From JAQUTK01 sp963677415 (lineage in GTDB: Bacteria; Bacteroidota; Bacteroidia; Bacteroidales; JAQUTK01): DNA of 64,000 nt. How positions within the stretch are numbered: position 1 is the first letter of the stretch; every line of letters begins with the position of its first letter. The position numbers and the translations under genes were made by a program. The notes beneath the pieces are model-generated. The model was not told the origin of the DNA. It did not search any database and saw nothing but the letters and a program-made list of their open reading frames with translations. The stretch lies in contig CAXXFJ010000048.1 of the NCBI GenBank assembly GCA_963677415.2, positions 62,001 to 126,000 on the forward strand, in the 5' to 3' direction. This document shows positions 9,398 to 16,136 of this stretch, one piece after another.

Positions 9398-9426
9398 TTA
9401 CACCGATTTAACAATTAAAGGTGTAA
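9398..9426 (+). repeat. hairpin before orfA of IS-A
   Basis: TTACACC pairs with GGTGTAA 15 bp later, immediately before the orfA ATG at 9428. The outer arm is the terminal-repeat core. Such a fold in read-through transcripts would hide the orfA start, a known way IS elements limit expression from outside promoters. IS-B has the equivalent structure. Confidence 0.5.
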
Positions 9427-9427
9427 T

Positions 9428-9829
9428 ATGGAAAAGAAAAAAGTATTCATTCGTTCTTATGCGGTATCGTTTAAATTTCAAGTTCTTTCGGACTATTATT
9501 CTTCGGGAGAGTCTATCGGTTTTATTAGCAATAAGTATTCTATTTCTAAAGCAACGGTCTTTCGGTGGAATAATGAGTTTGAAACAAGTTCATTATCTCT
9601 ATCTTTGTCGGATGAGTTATTAAATAAACTATCCGATATGCGCACTAAACGACAGGAAGATGAATCAAAGGTCCTGGAGAGCAAAGAAGCTCTTCAGGCT
9701 GAGATTGCCCGTTTGCGTAAAGCATTGGAATACTCTGAGTTACGTAACGACGCACTGCAGGAAGTTCTAAAGATTGGCCGCGAGGAATATGGTCTTGACT
9801 TGCTAAAAAAAGCTGGCGCCAAGCAGTAA
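9428..9829 (+). CDS. IS3-family transposase OrfA (IS-A)
   Basis: DNA-binding half of an IS3-type transposase, 133 residues. The N-terminal helix-turn-helix is clear: FKFQVLSDYYSSGESI then SISKATVFRWNNEF at about residues 16-57. It is followed by a leucine-zipper-like coiled coil (ESKEALQAEIARLRKALEYSEL) at about residues 80-112. The frame ends in LLKKAGAKQ just after a run of seven A and a G, the classic -1 frameshift site that produces the OrfAB fusion. IS-B has the same C-terminal KKAGxKQ sequence, so the two elements are related. Confidence 0.88.
   Translation: MEKKKVFIRSYAVSFKFQVLSDYYSSGESIGFISNKYSISKATVFRWNNEFETSSLSLSLSDELLNKLSDMRTKRQEDESKVLESKEALQAEIARLRKALEYSELRNDALQEVLKIGREEYGLDLLKKAGAKQ
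9805..9812 (+). promoter_or_regulatory. -1 programmed frameshift site of IS-A (A7G)
   Basis: Seven A followed by G, read CTA AAA AAA GCT in orfA. Slipping back one base gives AAA AAA AGC and continues in orfB. This A-AAA-AAG heptamer is the standard IS3-family site. Confidence 0.75.
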
Positions 9830-10683
9830 ATGGTCTTCGACTCAGACATCCTGAATACTCAATCGGATGTCTGAGTGAACTGTTTGGCAAGACCCGTGAA
9901 GGCTATTACGCTGTGAGCAAAGAGAAACTGTGCGAACGTGCGTTGCTTGAAACTAATGTTGTTGACATGGTGATTCAGATAAGGATTGAAGCCCCCGGAA
10001 TCGGTGCTTACAAGCTCTTTCTTATATTGAAGCATGTGTATGAACACAAGATGGTGGGGCGTGATAAGTTTTATGAGCTGATGCATCGCAAACACCTAAT
10101 GCTGCCGGCCTTGCGCCGTAGACATACAACTAACTCCAACCACAATTATCGCAAGTATAAGAATCTGGTAAAGGGATTCAAACCAAGATCTCCTTGTCAG
10201 TTATGGGTGGCAGATATCACCTATATAGATACGGATGAAGGCGTATGTTATCTACATCTTCTGACTGATGCTTATACGCATGAGATAATCGGATGGACTC
10301 TCTCTGAAAGCCTCTCGGCCTTGCATACCTTGGCTGCGCTCGAACAAGCCATAACGAATTGTTCAGATATGGATTTGAGTTCTCTTATACATCATTCTGA
10401 TCGTGGATCGCAGTATTGTTGCACTCTGTATGTAGAACGACTCAAGCAGATTGGCTGCTCAATCAGTATGACTGAAGATGGTAATCCTACAGACAATGCC
10501 ATAGCTGAACGCGTGAACGGCATTATTAAGCAGGAATGGCTCTATAAGATGAAACGCCCCAAGGATTTCCATGCGGCACAATGCTTACTGGCAGGTATAA
10601 TTGATTTTTATAACAACAAGAGACCTCACATGAGTAATGGAATGAAAACACCTGCCCAAGTGAGAATGGGTTATACCAAATAA
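9805..10683 (+). CDS. IS3-family transposase OrfB (IS-A), DDE integrase core, made by -1 frameshift
   Basis: Catalytic half of the transposase. The frame is open from the slippery run (9805) through KKSWRQAVNG and RLRHPEYSIG, so the natural product is an OrfAB fusion. A GTG at 9913 is the first plausible internal start and gives 256 residues. The HTH_21 region (GIGAYKLFLILKHVYEH) is followed by the rve DDE domain: first Asp in WVADITYI, second Asp in IHHSDRGSQY, and Glu in NAIAERVNGIIKQEW, with RPHMSNGMKTPAQV at the end. The motifs place it in the IS150-like part of the IS3 family. It appears intact, so the element may be active. Confidence 0.88.
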   Translation, partial: KKSWRQAVNGLRLRHPEYSIGCLSELFGKTREGYYAVSKEKLCERALLETNVVDMVIQIRIEAPGIGAYKLFLILKHVYEHKMVGRDKFYELMHRKHLMLPALRRRHTTNSNHNYRKYKNLVKGFKPRSPCQLWVADITYIDTDEGVCYLHLLTDAYTHEIIGWTLSESLSALHTLAALEQAITNCSDMDLSSLIHHSDRGSQYCCTLYVERLKQIGCSISMTEDGNPTDNAIAERVNGIIKQEWLYKMKRPKDFHAAQCLLAGIIDFYNNKRPHMSNGMKTPAQVRMGYTK

Positions 10684-10691
10684 GGCTCTTT

Positions 10692-10708
10692 GGAGGCTTC
10701 GAGCCTCC
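10692..10708 (+). terminator. GGAGGCT/AGCCTCC hairpin after orfB of IS-A
   Basis: A 7-bp GC-rich stem with a 3-base loop, 8 bp past the transposase stop. No T-run follows immediately, so termination is only probable. Confidence 0.4.
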
Positions 10709-10795
10709 AGCCGCCAGGCAAACCTCCGCGATGTTTTTCATAATATAAAGTAGAAAAAATAAAAATATAGTTTGTAACTTTGAGGCTTCAAAAGG

Positions 10796-10940
10796 GTGAC
10801 TTCTACACATTGTTAAATAAATTCCTAGTGTAAACCAGATCAGGAAGAATAAAAAAAGAGTGTGAAGTAAATCAGGAGCATTTCAATAAAGTTGTATAGT
10901 CAATCAGAAAGTATAACCCAAAAGTGTAAACTAAATTCAG
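10796..10940 (+). repeat. 32-bp-phased array of terminal motifs at the right end of IS-A
   Basis: Four clear degenerate copies of GTGTAAACYnnATCAGG start at about 10828, 10860, 10892 and 10924. The ATCAG cores at 10839, 10871 and 10903 are exactly 32 bp apart and the last copy is shifted by one base (TTCAG at 10936). A fifth, weaker copy may start at 10796. The last copy forms the proposed right end of the element. Confidence 0.6.
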
Positions 10941-10980
10941 GCATAGTCAGCAATGTTTATCGCTTCCCGTCACATTATTC

Positions 10981-11063
10981 GTTCTGTGCCACGGAATAGT
11001 TATCTTGTGGCACAGAACAGCTATTCCATGCTTCAATACAGCTATATTGCGGCACAAGATAAC
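10981..11063. repeat. overlapping inverted repeats
   Basis: GTTCTGTGCCAC (10981-10992) is inverted perfectly at 11007-11018. GGAATAG (10993) is inverted at 11021-11027. GTTATCTTGTG (10999-11009) is inverted perfectly at 11053-11063. Because the arms overlap, only one of two alternative hairpins can form at a time. Confidence 0.7.
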
Positions 11064-11178
11064 TTTTGCATCCTTGATGCTGACTTTTATCTTCTGGGTT
11101 GGGTGATTTATGTTCCTGCAGGAAAAAGACTTTTCTCCTAGATTGGTTCACAAATTCTATAAGATTATTTCTGAGTTA

Positions 11179-11270
11179 GGGGATTGCGGGTCAAGCCCGC
11201 AATGACGAAGAGTGGCAGCTGTCATTGCGGGCATCGACCCGCAATCTCCCTGGTTATGCCCGCAATGACG
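11179..11270. repeat. REP-like palindromic repeats (two full copies and one partial)
   Basis: The core ATTGCGGG-TCAAG-CCCGCAAT lies at 11183-11202, followed by GACG. A second copy in the other orientation, starting GTCATTGCGGGC, lies at 11221-11249. A half copy, GCCCGCAATGACGG, lies at 11258-11271. The same family occurs at 56991 and 58877, so it is a dispersed intergenic repeat. Confidence 0.75.
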
Positions 11271-11472
11271 GTGTAGGAGTTGCTCAGCAATGAAAGATGG
11301 TTACAAAAGGGCCTTATAGCAAATAAAACTGTATGCAAATTAGGAAGAGCAATGTTTTTTTGACGTTACTGACATGCCATACAGTATGCTGAGAGATAGT
11401 TCTCGGTGTAGTTAGTCGTCCCTTAAGAAGTATATTATATGCTGATTAGCAACAATATAGTAGCATAAATCC

Positions 11473-11523
11473 TTTGATAGATCTGCAAGTTTTTTGTACC
11501 TTTGAATGTATAAACTTGCAGAT
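11473..11523 (+). promoter_or_regulatory. transposase promoter of IS-C enclosed by a 12-bp inverted repeat
   Basis: Canonical Bacteroides promoter: TTTG (11473-11476), 20 bp, then TACCTTTG (11497-11504). ATCTGCAAGTTT (11481-11492) and its exact complement (11512-11523) flank the -7 box, ending 4 bp before the ATG at 11528. The repeat could be an operator or an RNA or DNA hairpin covering the start. Confidence 0.7.
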
Positions 11524-11527
11524 TTTT

Positions 11528-12835
11528 ATGATACAAACAACTCCATCCTCTCCATCTCTGTTTTCATCTCTGGATGATTTACTGAACCAGCATCATCCTT
11601 TGCACAAGCTCTCGCACAAGATTAACTGGTCAGTGTTTGAAACCGCATTCACCCCTCTTTACTGTTCAGATAACGGTCGTCCTGCTAAACCGATCCGTCT
11701 GATGTGCGGTTTACTGATTCTCAAACATCTTCGCAACATCTCTGATGAGTCCGTTGTAGAACAATGGAGTGAGAACGCCTATTTTCAATACTTCTGCGGT
11801 ATGCATGAATTTGTGCCTTCTTTTCCTTGCAATGCATCCGAACTTGTTCATTTCCGCAAGCGGATAGGTGAAAAAGGGATAGAACTTATTCTTGCGGAAA
11901 GCATCCGTGTAAATGATGACAAGAGCGACGACGAGCATCATGGTACTGCCTTTATAGATTCTACCGTACAGGAAAAGAATGTCACTTATCCCACAGATGC
12001 AAAACTGCATAAAAAGATAGTTGGCAAAGTGCTTAAGATTGTAAAGGAGTTAAATCTGCCTATACGTCAATCATACACATTTGTTTTGAAAGGAATTTAT
12101 CGGGATCAACGTTTTCGTAATCATCCCAGGAACCGGAAGAAATCCATAAGAGCCGATAAGCGTTTACGCACGATTGCCGGGCGTCTGGTCAGAGAACTGA
12201 AACGTAATTTAGGCGAGAAGCGGGAATATGATGAATTACTATCCATCTTCAGCAAGATACTTTTACAACGTCGTACTTCTTCCTATAAGATTTATTCTAT
12301 CCATGAACCGGCAGTTCAATGCATCAGTAAAGGAAAAGAACACAAGAAATACGAATTTGGTAACAAAGTCTCCATCATACGCTCTGCCACCGGTGTCATT
12401 CTTGGTGCCACCTCTTTCCGCAACGAATACGATGGGCATACGATTGAGAATAGCTTGGAACAGGTGGTTCGGATGACGGGAAAAAACATCAAGCGATTAG
12501 CCGGAGATAGGGGCTATCGTGGCAAGAAAGAGATAAACGGGACACAAATACTGATTCCTGATACGCCAAAAGCCAAAGAGACATACTATCAACGCAAGAA
12601 GAAACATGACCTGTTTTGCAAGCGTGCAGGAATAGAGCCAACCATCGGACATCTGAAGAGTGATCATCGTTTAGGACGAAACTTTTACAAAGGATTATTA
12701 GGGGATGCTATCAATGTCATGTTAGCGGCAGCTGCATATAACTTCAAAAGAGCCATGAGGGTTCTTTGGCTACTCTTAAAAAGAATCAGCGAAACACTCA
12801 CTCAAGGAGATATTTCGCTGAAATTTACTTTTTAA
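11528..12835 (+). CDS. IS5-family-like transposase (IS-C)
   Basis: DDE transposase, 435 residues from ATG 11528. The reading frame is open further upstream, but that ATG follows the promoter and matches the normal start of such proteins (MIQTTPSSPSLFSSLDDLL). The N-terminal DUF772-type domain contains RPAKPIRLMCGLLILKHL and YFQYFCGM at about residues 48-95. The DDE_Tnp_1 core follows with TAFIDSTVQEKNVTYPTDAKL, then RLAGDRGYRGKKE, and a final EPTIGHLKSDHRLGRNF carrying the Glu. The last codons overlap the right terminal repeat. Family placement (IS5 group versus IS1182-like) is by motif order only and may shift on a database search. Confidence 0.85.
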   Translation: MIQTTPSSPSLFSSLDDLLNQHHPLHKLSHKINWSVFETAFTPLYCSDNGRPAKPIRLMCGLLILKHLRNISDESVVEQWSENAYFQYFCGMHEFVPSFPCNASELVHFRKRIGEKGIELILAESIRVNDDKSDDEHHGTAFIDSTVQEKNVTYPTDAKLHKKIVGKVLKIVKELNLPIRQSYTFVLKGIYRDQRFRNHPRNRKKSIRADKRLRTIAGRLVRELKRNLGEKREYDELLSIFSKILLQRRTSSYKIYSIHEPAVQCISKGKEHKKYEFGNKVSIIRSATGVILGATSFRNEYDGHTIENSLEQVVRMTGKNIKRLAGDRGYRGKKEINGTQILIPDTPKAKETYYQRKKKHDLFCKRAGIEPTIGHLKSDHRLGRNFYKGLLGDAINVMLAAAAYNFKRAMRVLWLLLKRISETLTQGDISLKFTF

Positions 12836-13021
12836 GGGACGACTAGATAGTGTAGATAAATAGTACTTTTTTACTCATTCCTAAATCGAAATTCAAAAAA
12901 ACAACAGACTTCAAACATAGAAATGGATGAGTAGTAGAAGCAGAAAGGATTAAAAGTAAGGAGCAATGCCTTGTATGCAAAGAGTTACACCCTTTTTTGC
13001 TGAGTATTGGCCGTTTATTTG

Positions 13022-13029
13022 TAGTTTTG
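13022..13029 (+). promoter_or_regulatory. -7 box for argB
   Basis: TAGTTTTG matches TAnnTTTG and lies 17 bp before the first ATG. TTTG at 12996-12999 is 22 bp upstream, slightly beyond the usual spacing. Confidence 0.5.
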
Positions 13030-13046
13030 CAAAACAATAAGAACGA

Positions 13047-13823
13047 ATGATTATGGAAAAGTTGACACTCGTGAAAGTAGGTGGAAAGATAGTGGAAGAG
13101 AATGATTCTCTTCAGGCCCTTTTGAATGACTTTATGATGCTGGATGGTTACAAAGTTTTAGTGCATGGAGGTGGACGATCTGCTACCAAACTTGCTACCC
13201 GACTTGGAATAGAAAGTAAGATGATTGATGGCCGCCGTGTGACGGATGAGGATATGCTGAACGTAGTGACCATGGTATATGGAGGGTTGGTAAATAAGAA
13301 TATTGTGGCTGCACTTCAAGCCAGAGGAGTCAATGCACTTGGACTCACCGGTGCTGATATGAACATAATTCAGTCCGTAAAGCGCCCGATAAAAGAGGTA
13401 GACTATGGTTTTGTTGGTGATGTAGAGAAGGTTGATGCTCATTTACTAACTTTATTGATTCAACAAGGAATTGTTCCAGTGCTTGCACCTTTGACACATG
13501 ACGGACAAGGTAGCATGCTCAATACCAATGCAGATACTATTGCCGGAGAAACAGCAAAAGCGCTTGCCCCATTCTTTGATGTGACATTGATTTATTGTTT
13601 TGAAAAGAAAGGGGTGTTGATGGATGAAAATCAGGAGGACAGTGTGATAGAAACAATCAATCGCCGTGACTTTGACAAATATGTAGCTCAGAAGGTGATT
13701 CAGGGTGGTATGATCCCAAAGATTGATAATGCCTTTCAAGCTCTGAATGCAGGAGTTAGTAAAGTGATCATTACTGAAGCAAGTCAAGTACTGAAAGGGG
13801 GAGGGACTTCAGTCGTTTTGTAA
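13047..13823 (+). CDS. argB: acetylglutamate kinase family (arginine biosynthesis)
   Basis: Amino-acid kinase phosphorylating the gamma-carboxyl of N-acylated glutamate, the second step of arginine synthesis. It has 258 residues (256 if ATG 13053 is used). Motifs: KVGGKIVEE at the start, HGGGRSATKLATRLG for the substrate and phosphate loop, GLTGADMN, LNTNADTIAGETA and GGMIPKIDNAFQAL. In Bacteroides the pathway is known to use N-succinyl instead of N-acetyl intermediates, so the true substrate is probably N-succinylglutamate; this is inference from the genus. The gene stands directly downstream of the IS-C insertion but has its own promoter. Confidence 0.92.
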   Translation: MIMEKLTLVKVGGKIVEENDSLQALLNDFMMLDGYKVLVHGGGRSATKLATRLGIESKMIDGRRVTDEDMLNVVTMVYGGLVNKNIVAALQARGVNALGLTGADMNIIQSVKRPIKEVDYGFVGDVEKVDAHLLTLLIQQGIVPVLAPLTHDGQGSMLNTNADTIAGETAKALAPFFDVTLIYCFEKKGVLMDENQEDSVIETINRRDFDKYVAQKVIQGGMIPKIDNAFQALNAGVSKVIITEASQVLKGGGTSVVL

Positions 13824-13879
13824 CTAAATGATGTTATATGCTGTCATAAAGACAAACATTCTGATTTTACATTAAATTA

Positions 13880-13922
13880 TTGATATATAATATCAAATAT
13901 TGGCTCCAAAAGAGTACATTTG
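13880..13922 (+). promoter_or_regulatory. asnB promoter with a palindrome in the -33 region
   Basis: TACATTTG (13915-13922) is a full -7 match, 55 bp before the chosen start. The perfect inverted repeat TTGATAT-ATA-ATATCAA (13880-13896) covers roughly -30 to -45 and could be an operator, or only AT-rich symmetry. Confidence 0.45.
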
Positions 13923-13976
13923 CAGCCGATACCCTCAACGGAAGGAATAATTAGTCACAACTTAATTTATATAGAT

Positions 13977-15647
13977 ATGTGTGGATTTGTTGGTGCATTT
14001 GATTTAAAGCAAGAGGTGAAAGAACTCAGACCTCAAGTGCTGAAGATGTCGAAGAAAATTCGTCATCGCGGACCAGATTGGTCTGGTGTATATAGCTGTG
14101 ATAAAGCGATATTATCTCATGAACGCTTATCTATTGTGGATGTAGCGTCAGGTAAACAACCATTGTATAGTGAGGACGGGAAGCTGGTATTGGCAGTCAA
14201 CGGTGAGATATATAATCACCAGTCAATCCGTGAACGTCAGAAGGATAATTACAATTTTCTTACAAAATCAGACTGTGAAGTAATTCTTTCCTTGTACAAA
14301 GAGAAGGGTGTTGATTTTTTTGAAGATCTGAGTGGAATCTTTGCTTTTGCATTGTATGACGTTGAGAATGATTGTTACCTGATCGGTCGTGATCATATAG
14401 GAATAATACCTTTATATATTGGATGGGATAAGTTGGGACAGTTTTTTGTCGCCAGCGAGTTGAAGGCTCTTGAAGGATATTGTGAAAAGATAGAAGAATT
14501 TCTTCCGGGCCATTATCTGTACAGTAAAGATGGCGTTATGAAGCCGTGGTATTCACGTGATTGGTCGAGTTATGAGGCTGTGAAAGATAATGAAACTAGT
14601 ATAGAAGACCTTCGTGAGGCTTTGATGCAAGCTGTTCAACGTCAGCTAATGTCTGATGTGCCTTATGGGGTGCTACTTTCTGGTGGTCTGGACTCATCCA
14701 TCATCTCAGCTGTAGCAAAACTTTATGCAGCCAAACGGGTTGAAAATGGTGGCGAGAGTGATGCTTGGTGGCCGCAACTTCATTCTTTTGCCGTAGGATT
14801 GGTTGGGTCTCCGGATCTTGCAGCTGCAAAAAAAGTTGCCGATGCAATTGGTACGGTACATCATGAGATTCACTTCACAATAGAAGAAGGACTTGATGCT
14901 ATCAGTGATGTTATCTATCATATAGAGACGTATGACGTGACGACGGTTCGTGCCTCTACTCCGATGTATTTATTGTCGCGCGTCATCCGTTCGATGGGTG
15001 TCAAGATGGTGCTTTCAGGAGAAGGTGCAGATGAGTTATTCGGAGGATATCTTTACTTCCATAAAGCACCTAATGCTCAGGCTTTTCATGAAGAGACTGT
15101 CAGAAAGCTCAACAAGCTTCATTTATATGATTGTTTGCGGGCCAATAAATCTCTTTGTGCTTGGGGAGTAGAAGGACGTGTTCCTTTCCTTGATAAGGAA
15201 TTTATGGATGTAGCAATGCGCTTGAACCCAAAAGATAAGATGGCCGGCAACGGCAAGATGGAGAAGTGGGTGCTTCGTAAGGCTTTTGAGGATATGTTGC
15301 CAAAAGAGATCGTTTGGAGACAGAAAGAACAGTTCTCGGATGGCGTTGGATACAACTGGATTGATACACTGAAGCAAGTTGCAATTCAAAAAGTTTCTGA
15401 TGAACAGATGGCTGTTTCTGCCGAACGTTTTCCAATTAATCCGCCAATGAATAAAGAAGAGTACCTTTATCGCACGATATTTGCAGAGCATTTTCCTTCT
15501 GATCAGGCAGCAAGCTGTGTGCCTTCTGTGCCTTCTGTAGCTTGTAGTACGGCAGAAGCACTCGCATGGGATGCCAGTTTTAGGAATTTGAATGATCCGT
15601 CTGGCCGAGCAGTTGCTCAAGTCCATGAAGATGCTTACAAGAAATAA
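13977..15647 (+). CDS. asnB: glutamine-hydrolysing asparagine synthetase B
   Basis: Converts aspartate, glutamine and ATP to asparagine. The start was chosen at ATG 13977 because maturation exposes Cys2 (MCGFVGAF) as the glutaminase nucleophile; upstream in-frame codons are noncoding leader. 556 residues. The N-terminal GATase-2 domain is at about residues 2-190 (RHRGPDWSG, VNGEIYNHQ) and the C-terminal synthetase domain has the PP-loop SGGLDSS at about residue 236 and LSGEGADELFGGY near 350. The C-terminal tail carries a small 9-bp tandem repeat giving SVPSVPSVA. It is followed by a terminator shared with the converging minus-strand gene. Confidence 0.96.
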   Translation: MCGFVGAFDLKQEVKELRPQVLKMSKKIRHRGPDWSGVYSCDKAILSHERLSIVDVASGKQPLYSEDGKLVLAVNGEIYNHQSIRERQKDNYNFLTKSDCEVILSLYKEKGVDFFEDLSGIFAFALYDVENDCYLIGRDHIGIIPLYIGWDKLGQFFVASELKALEGYCEKIEEFLPGHYLYSKDGVMKPWYSRDWSSYEAVKDNETSIEDLREALMQAVQRQLMSDVPYGVLLSGGLDSSIISAVAKLYAAKRVENGGESDAWWPQLHSFAVGLVGSPDLAAAKKVADAIGTVHHEIHFTIEEGLDAISDVIYHIETYDVTTVRASTPMYLLSRVIRSMGVKMVLSGEGADELFGGYLYFHKAPNAQAFHEETVRKLNKLHLYDCLRANKSLCAWGVEGRVPFLDKEFMDVAMRLNPKDKMAGNGKMEKWVLRKAFEDMLPKEIVWRQKEQFSDGVGYNWIDTLKQVAIQKVSDEQMAVSAERFPINPPMNKEEYLYRTIFAEHFPSDQAASCVPSVPSVACSTAEALAWDASFRNLNDPSGRAVAQVHEDAYKK

Positions 15648-15656
15648 TTAATAGGC

Positions 15657-15687
15657 AATGAGACCGGGAAACCGGTCTCATTCTTTT
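15657..15687. terminator. bidirectional terminator between asnB and yqaA-like gene
   Basis: AATGAGACCGG, a GAAA tetraloop, then CCGGTCTCATT and CTTTTT. It lies between convergent stop codons. Confidence 0.9.
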
Positions 15688-16136
15688 TAGAACAACCCGA
15701 CAACCCGATATACTATTTCCATCCAGACGATGTAGCGAATCAGTTTACCAAGAAACATAGAGATTGATACAATCCAGAGATTTGCACGCATATAACCCAT
15801 TGCAACTGCTATTATATCACCAATGCCAGGCAAAAAGACAAAGAACGCAATCCAGGCTCCTTTTCCTTTCAGAAAATTCAGCATTTTATGTACGGTCTCT
15901 TCTTTTATCTTCAGGTATTTCTCCATCCATTCTGTTTTTCCCTGCATTCCTACATAATAACAGGTCAGTCCCCCAAGGAAGTTTCCAATTGTAGCCACAA
16001 TGGTACATGTCCAGAGATCCAGTCCGGCGAGAACGACACCGCTATATACTACCTCAGAACTAAAAGGAAGAACAGTGGCAGCTAGAAAGGCTGCAATGAA
16101 TAAGCCAATATACCCCAGACCGATAAGTGCACTCAT
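15687..16136 (-). CDS. YqaA / DedA-type (SNARE-associated) membrane protein
   Basis: Small integral membrane protein of 149 residues with about four or five hydrophobic segments. It shows the DedA/VTT family features: an N-terminal membrane stretch with ATVLPFSSEVVYSG, the glycine-rich NFLGGLTCYYVG, and GIGDIIAVAMGYMRAN. Length and order match the short YqaA branch. DedA proteins are implicated in lipid or undecaprenyl-phosphate translocation; the YqaA branch is not well defined. The start is the ATG at 16136, overlapping the upstream stop as TAATG, so translation is coupled. The in-frame extension upstream lies inside the preceding gene and is not used. Confidence 0.85.
   Translation of the reverse strand: MSALIGLGYIGLFIAAFLAATVLPFSSEVVYSGVVLAGLDLWTCTIVATIGNFLGGLTCYYVGMQGKTEWMEKYLKIKEETVHKMLNFLKGKGAWIAFFVFLPGIGDIIAVAMGYMRANLWIVSISMFLGKLIRYIVWMEIVYRVVGLF

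Larger units (their letters stand above)
9378..10940 (+). mobile_element. IS3-family insertion sequence (IS-A)
   Basis: Element with two transposase frames, orfA and orfB, overlapping at an A7G slippery run. Boundaries are inferred. The left end reads TGACTTAAT and the right end, read inward, CTGAATTTAGTTTACAC; a shared core GGTTTACAC (9395-9403) recurs inverted at 10828-10836. GCA stands directly before 9378 and directly after 10940 and could be a 3-bp target duplication, though that is weak evidence. About 257 bp of noncoding sequence follow orfB, unusually long for the family, and hold a 32-bp-phased motif array. The left inverted repeat is poorly conserved, so the exact left edge may differ by about 20 bp. 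Confidence 0.75.
10941..11412. other. gene-less spacer between IS-A and IS-C
   Basis: No supported gene. It holds the overlapping inverted repeats at 10981-11063 and the REP-like palindromes at 11179-11270, listed separately. A 62-codon plus-strand frame at 10953-11141 only translates the inverted repeats and I do not accept it. Confidence 0.6.
11413..12845 (+). mobile_element. IS5-like insertion sequence with 20-bp terminal repeats (IS-C)
   Basis: Complete element of about 1.43 kb. TAGTCGTCCCTTAAGAAGTA at 11413-11432 is repeated inverted at 12826-12845 with one mismatch. It encodes one transposase whose stop codon lies inside the right repeat. If the outermost TA on each side is the target duplication, the element proper is 11415-12843. 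Both ends and the gene look intact, so recent or ongoing mobility is plausible. Confidence 0.85.

Noticed and set aside
10953..11141. 62-codon gene between the IS elements
   Set aside because: Its repetitive protein (NSYLVAQNSYS) only reflects the inverted DNA repeats.
11413..12845. Four-base target duplication of IS-C
   Set aside because: TTAG on the left and CTAG on the right differ; only TA is shared and it is part of the palindromic end.
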